Source: Treponema sp. (GTDB lineage: Bacteria > Spirochaetota > Spirochaetia > Treponematales > Treponemataceae). From it: a stretch of DNA of 64,000 bases. Below, one piece after another: positions 61,078-64,000 of this stretch. The stretch covers positions 97,197 through 161,196 of the forward strand of contig JAFUTH010000009.1 of NCBI GenBank assembly GCA_017484285.1. Reading direction: 5' to 3'. The notes beneath the pieces were generated by a model. The model saw only the letters and a program-made list of their open reading frames with translations. It had not been told where the DNA came from and did no database searches. The position numbers and the translations under genes were made by a program. Positions within the stretch are counted from its first letter, which is position 1. Every line of letters begins with the position of its first letter.

Positions 61078-63908
61078 TCAATCGACACACGCAAGGGCAC
61101 GCGCAACTTAACGGCGTGTTCCATTTTGTCGCGGATGAGCGCGATTGCGTTTGAGATTTCCGTTTCGTCGTCGGGGCACTCAAAAATCAGCTCGTCGTGC
61201 ACCTGCAAGAGAAGCCGCGCCTTTGAGCCAGTCGCTTTGAGCGCGCTCGTCACATCAATCATCGCCTGCTTTACGATGTCAGCCGCACTTCCCTGAATCG
61301 GTGAGTTTTTTGCCACACGGACCGCGCCTTCTTTTTCCATTTTGTTTTTGCTGTTAATCGCAAGAATTTTTCGGCGGCGGTCAAAAATCGTCTTGATGTA
61401 GCCTGTTTTCTCAGTGTGCCGCACATTTTCGTCGAAGAACGCCTTTACGCCCGCGTAGACCGCAAAATAATTGTCGATGAATTCCTTTGCCTGCCCGCGC
61501 CCGATTCCCAAATCTTTTGAGAGCGAGAACGCACCCATGCCGTACATAAGCCCGAAGTTGAGCGTTTTTGCGTTCCGTCGCATTTCGGGAGTGACTTCCG
61601 CCATCGGAACTCCGTAAATCAAGCTCGCTGTTGACTTATGCACATCGACTTCGTTTTCAAATGCCTCGCACAAGTTTTTATCGCCGCTCAAATGGGCGAG
61701 CACGACAAGCTCAATCTGAGCGTAGTCCGCCGAAATCAAGACCGTGCCTTTTTCTGCGGTGAATGCTGTTCGAATTTTGCGCCCTTCTTCGCTCCGCACG
61801 GGAATGTTCTGCAAGTTCGGGTCTTTTGAAGAAAGCCGCCCTGTTGCCGTTCCTGTCTGCATAAAGCTCGTGTGGACGCGACCGTTTTCGTCTGCCTGCG
61901 TGGGCAAAGTCTCCACATAGGTTGAAAGCAATTTCGCCTTTGCGCGGTATTCAAGGATTTTTGCGGGAAGTTCGTCGAGCTCGGAAAGTTCTTCAAGCAC
62001 GCTCGTGTCCGTGGAGAATCCCGTCTTCGTTTTTTTGCCTGCGGGCAGTTTCCGCTCTTCAAAAAGCACCGTGGAAAGCTGTTTTGGAGAAGCAATATTG
62101 AATTCATGCCCCGCGAGCGCAAAAATTTCTTTTTCAGAAAGCGCAATCTGATTTTTCAGCTCCACCGCGTACGAATTGAGATAGCCCGAATCGATGTGAA
62201 TGCCGTTCGTTTCCATAAGCGCGAGAATCGGAAGCACTTTCATTTCCATGTTGAAGAAAAGGTCGTGAAGATTTTCCTCTTTGAGTTTTGGCTCGAACAC
62301 ATTCCACAATTGGAGCGTAAAATCCGAGTCTTCGCTTGAATACGCCGCCGCCGACTCCAAAGGCACATCGGCAAAAGTTCCGTTTTTGGGAACGATTTCT
62401 TCGTATTCCGTGCCTTTCAAGTGCAAGTGCGTCTCAGAAAGATATTCGAGCGCGTAGGCGGTTTTTCCGCTTCGGTCAGGCTCTAAAAGCCACGCGGCAA
62501 TCATTGTGTCGGCAATGCGAGCCACACCGCCGTCCGTGCCGAGCCAGTCTTCCAGTTTGATAAAGCCCTGAGAATCGAGCACTTTCATGTCGAATTTTGC
62601 GTTGTGCATGACAATCGTACACTTTGGATTGTAAAAGAGTTTTTTGAGCGAATCGAGCGCGTCTTTTTTCTGCACGCCAAGCGCGTCAGAGAACAAATCG
62701 CCGCCCGTCGCCAGCGGAACATACACGCCGCTTCCTTTTTTGTAGGAAAGCGAGAAGCCGAGCAAATTTGCCGTGCTCGTGTCGAGTGAGTCCGTTTCCG
62801 TGTCGAAGGCAAACACGGGATTTTCATGCGCAAGAAGTTCTTCTATATGTTGAGCCAATTCTGCCGCGTTGGTGAGTGCCTTGTAAGTGCCAGCATTTTT
62901 TTGAATCGCGACCGTGCTTTCTGTTTCAGCAATCGACTCTTTGCTCGTGCTCTTTGGTTCTTTCTTCTCTCCCGTTCCCGCAAACAATCCGCCCAAATCA
63001 GAATCACTTGGTGCGGAATTGCCTTTCGCTTCGGCACGGTAATCGCGGGCAATCGCGCGGATTTCAAGAGCCGCCAGTTTGTCAGCCGCTGCCGCAAAGT
63101 TGAGTTCCGTGGTACAGCACGAGCCGACATCGCACAAATCGGGAACTTCCGTGCAGAGCGTAATCAGTTTTTTCGAGAAGAACGCACTTTCCTTGTCCGC
63201 GCGGATTTTCTCGCCAATCGCGCCCTTAATTTCGCTCGCGTGTTCATAAATTCCTTCAAGCGAGCCGTATTCAGAAAGCAGTTTTACCGCCGTTTTTTGA
63301 CCAACGCCTTTTACGCCTGGCACATTGTCCGCCGTGTCGCCCATGAGCGAAAGCAAATCGAGCAGTTTTTCCGCCTTTACGCCCCAGTCGGCTTCAACGC
63401 CCTCTTCGTCAAGCTCCGCCCATACCTGCATTTTGTCGGGCTTCATGCAGTGAATGTGGCTGTTCGTGAGCTGCTGTAAATCTTTGTCCGCGCTTAAGAT
63501 GATGCAGTGCCGCCCCTCAGACTCAGCCTTTTTCGCGAGCGTGGCAATCACATCGTCCGCCTCAAATCCATCGCGCCGAATCACCTTAATTCCGAGCGTT
63601 TCCAGAATATCCTCAATCCAGGGAATCTGCGCGTGCAAATCTTCGGGTGTTTTTGGTCTCGTCGCCTTGTATTCGGCATAAAGCTCGTGGCGGAATGTCG
63701 CCGTCTTTGAGTCCATCGCCGCCACCATGTAACGGGGCGAATAGTTCTTTAATATAGTAAGCAAGTTGCGGAAAAATCCGAACACCGCCGAAATGTTTTC
63801 CCCACGTGAGTTCGTGAGCGGACGCGAAATAAAAGCAAAATACTCGCGGTAAATCAATCCGTAAGAATCCAAAATAAAAAGCGTATTTTCATCGATAAAA
63901 GAACTCAT
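61047..63908 (-). CDS. polA: DNA polymerase I with 5'-nuclease and intact 3'-5' exonuclease
   Basis: Pol I (953 residues) fills gaps and removes RNA primers. The N-terminal 5'-nuclease domain (about 1-310) has DSYGLIYREYFAF, the acidic YKATRPKTP and GFEADDVIAT motifs and the helix-3-turn GVKGVGQKTAVKLL. The 3'-5' exonuclease domain has a DxE motif (FDTETDSLD), HNAKFD and YSSEDSDF, so proofreading appears intact, unlike in many bacterial Pol I proteins. The polymerase domain carries DYAQIELVVLAHLS, RRNAKTLNFGLMYGMG and VHDELIFE. The ATG at 63908 is chosen; TATACT ends 7 nt upstream and there is no RBS. Confidence 0.97.
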   Translation of the reverse strand: MSSFIDENTLFILDSYGLIYREYFAFISRPLTNSRGENISAVFGFFRNLLTILKNYSPRYMVAAMDSKTATFRHELYAEYKATRPKTPEDLHAQIPWIEDILETLGIKVIRRDGFEADDVIATLAKKAESEGRHCIILSADKDLQQLTNSHIHCMKPDKMQVWAELDEEGVEADWGVKAEKLLDLLSLMGDTADNVPGVKGVGQKTAVKLLSEYGSLEGIYEHASEIKGAIGEKIRADKESAFFSKKLITLCTEVPDLCDVGSCCTTELNFAAAADKLAALEIRAIARDYRAEAKGNSAPSDSDLGGLFAGTGEKKEPKSTSKESIAETESTVAIQKNAGTYKALTNAAELAQHIEELLAHENPVFAFDTETDSLDTSTANLLGFSLSYKKGSGVYVPLATGGDLFSDALGVQKKDALDSLKKLFYNPKCTIVMHNAKFDMKVLDSQGFIKLEDWLGTDGGVARIADTMIAAWLLEPDRSGKTAYALEYLSETHLHLKGTEYEEIVPKNGTFADVPLESAAAYSSEDSDFTLQLWNVFEPKLKEENLHDLFFNMEMKVLPILALMETNGIHIDSGYLNSYAVELKNQIALSEKEIFALAGHEFNIASPKQLSTVLFEERKLPAGKKTKTGFSTDTSVLEELSELDELPAKILEYRAKAKLLSTYVETLPTQADENGRVHTSFMQTGTATGRLSSKDPNLQNIPVRSEEGRKIRTAFTAEKGTVLISADYAQIELVVLAHLSGDKNLCEAFENEVDVHKSTASLIYGVPMAEVTPEMRRNAKTLNFGLMYGMGAFSLSKDLGIGRGQAKEFIDNYFAVYAGVKAFFDENVRHTEKTGYIKTIFDRRRKILAINSKNKMEKEGAVRVAKNSPIQGSAADIVKQAMIDVTSALKATGSKARLLLQVHDELIFECPDDETEISNAIALIRDKMEHAVKLRVPLRVSIECDKNWGKFH

Positions 63909-63915
63909 GTAAATC

Positions 63916-63921
63916 AGTATA
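63916..63921 (-). promoter_or_regulatory. Probable -10 box of polA, 7 nt before the start codon
   Basis: Minus strand TATACT (63921-63916), 7 nt before the polA ATG; a -35 box at 17 nt is weak (TGGATT, 63944-63939). Beyond it, 63945-64000 is mostly A-runs and no gene is recognised. Confidence 0.5.
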
Positions 63922-64000
63922 AAGTTTTTTTTTGTGCAAATCCACTGCCCGAAAAAAATAAAAAAACTCAAAAAAAAAGAAAAAATAAAAAAAAAAGTTG

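Noticed and set aside
1..64000. CRISPR array, tRNA, rRNA, prophage or transposase
   Set aside because: No regularly spaced repeats, no cloverleaf or rRNA-like stretches and no recombinase motifs were found; the gaps are too short.

Overview
The window looks like chromosomal DNA from a Treponema-like spirochaete. The main evidence is the company of genes: a spirochaete/mitochondrial-type EF-G (AHIDSGKTT and GITIQSAAT signatures), a DUF5312-like protein of a kind I know only from spirochaetes, periplasmic-flagellum and chemotaxis genes (FliS, FlgN-like, FliL-like, CheB, CheR), several large predicted outer-membrane proteins, and loose spirochaete-style lipoboxes. The species cannot be named from this sequence. 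Coding density is very high. I see no rRNA, tRNA, CRISPR array, insertion sequence or prophage, and no gap between genes longer than about 210 bases.

Layout. 1-3.1 kb: end of a GldG-type ABC auxiliary gene, a DUF4340 gene and a His-rich CobW-family metal GTPase. 3.1-5.2 kb: cheR and cheB. 5.3-7.5 kb: lptC-lptA-lptB, overlapping, for lipid transport to the outer membrane. 7.6-9.1 kb: RNase Y. 9.2-11.2 kb (minus): polyprenyl synthase, TPR protein, RseC-like protein. 11.4-12.9 kb: rlmE and a LysM/M23 endopeptidase. 13-16.2 kb (minus): hflX and a FliL-like gene, then a small membrane protein, an ECF sigma factor and a zinc-finger anti-sigma factor. 16.4-19.6 kb: a membrane protein with a long acidic repeat and a divergent prepilin-peptidase-like protein. 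19.7-26.4 kb: a DUF5312-like protein, an outer-membrane barrel, a 1055-residue Ig-like/OmpA protein and a TIGR02757 protein. 26.4-27.3 kb (minus): fliS and an flgN-like gene behind a sigma-28-like promoter. 27.4-36.3 kb: a long operon of ftsH, LolA-like, RodZ-like, rimO, GNAT, UvrD-type helicase and a CmpB-type membrane protein.

36.4-43.7 kb: a secreted TPR-like protein, a thioesterase, and gatC-gatA and gatB separated by glpK and a monoacylglycerol-lipase-like gene. 43.9-49.2 kb: an operon with a GT8 glycosyltransferase, a PlsC acyltransferase, a CrtO-type acyltransferase-like protein, a paralogue of the 36.4 kb protein, a shortened aminotransferase-like protein and three small unknowns. 49.2-52.7 kb (minus): rpmB, an MBL hydrolase and a 7TM/SpoIIE phosphatase gene broken by one in-frame TAG. 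52.8-57.6 kb: rhomboid protease, ychF, an unknown P-loop protein and fusA. 57.7-63.9 kb (minus): a beta-barrel candidate, a SPOR protein behind a second sigma-28-like promoter, coaE and polA.

The most striking signal not captured by gene calls is in the promoters. At cheR, the polyprenyl synthase, the DUF5312-like gene, gatC, glpK, the GT8 gene, ftsH, the 7TM/SpoIIE gene and polA, the -10 box ends only 6-9 nt before the start codon and no ribosome binding site is visible. This suggests widespread leaderless mRNAs alongside ordinary ones at rny, rpmB and fusA.
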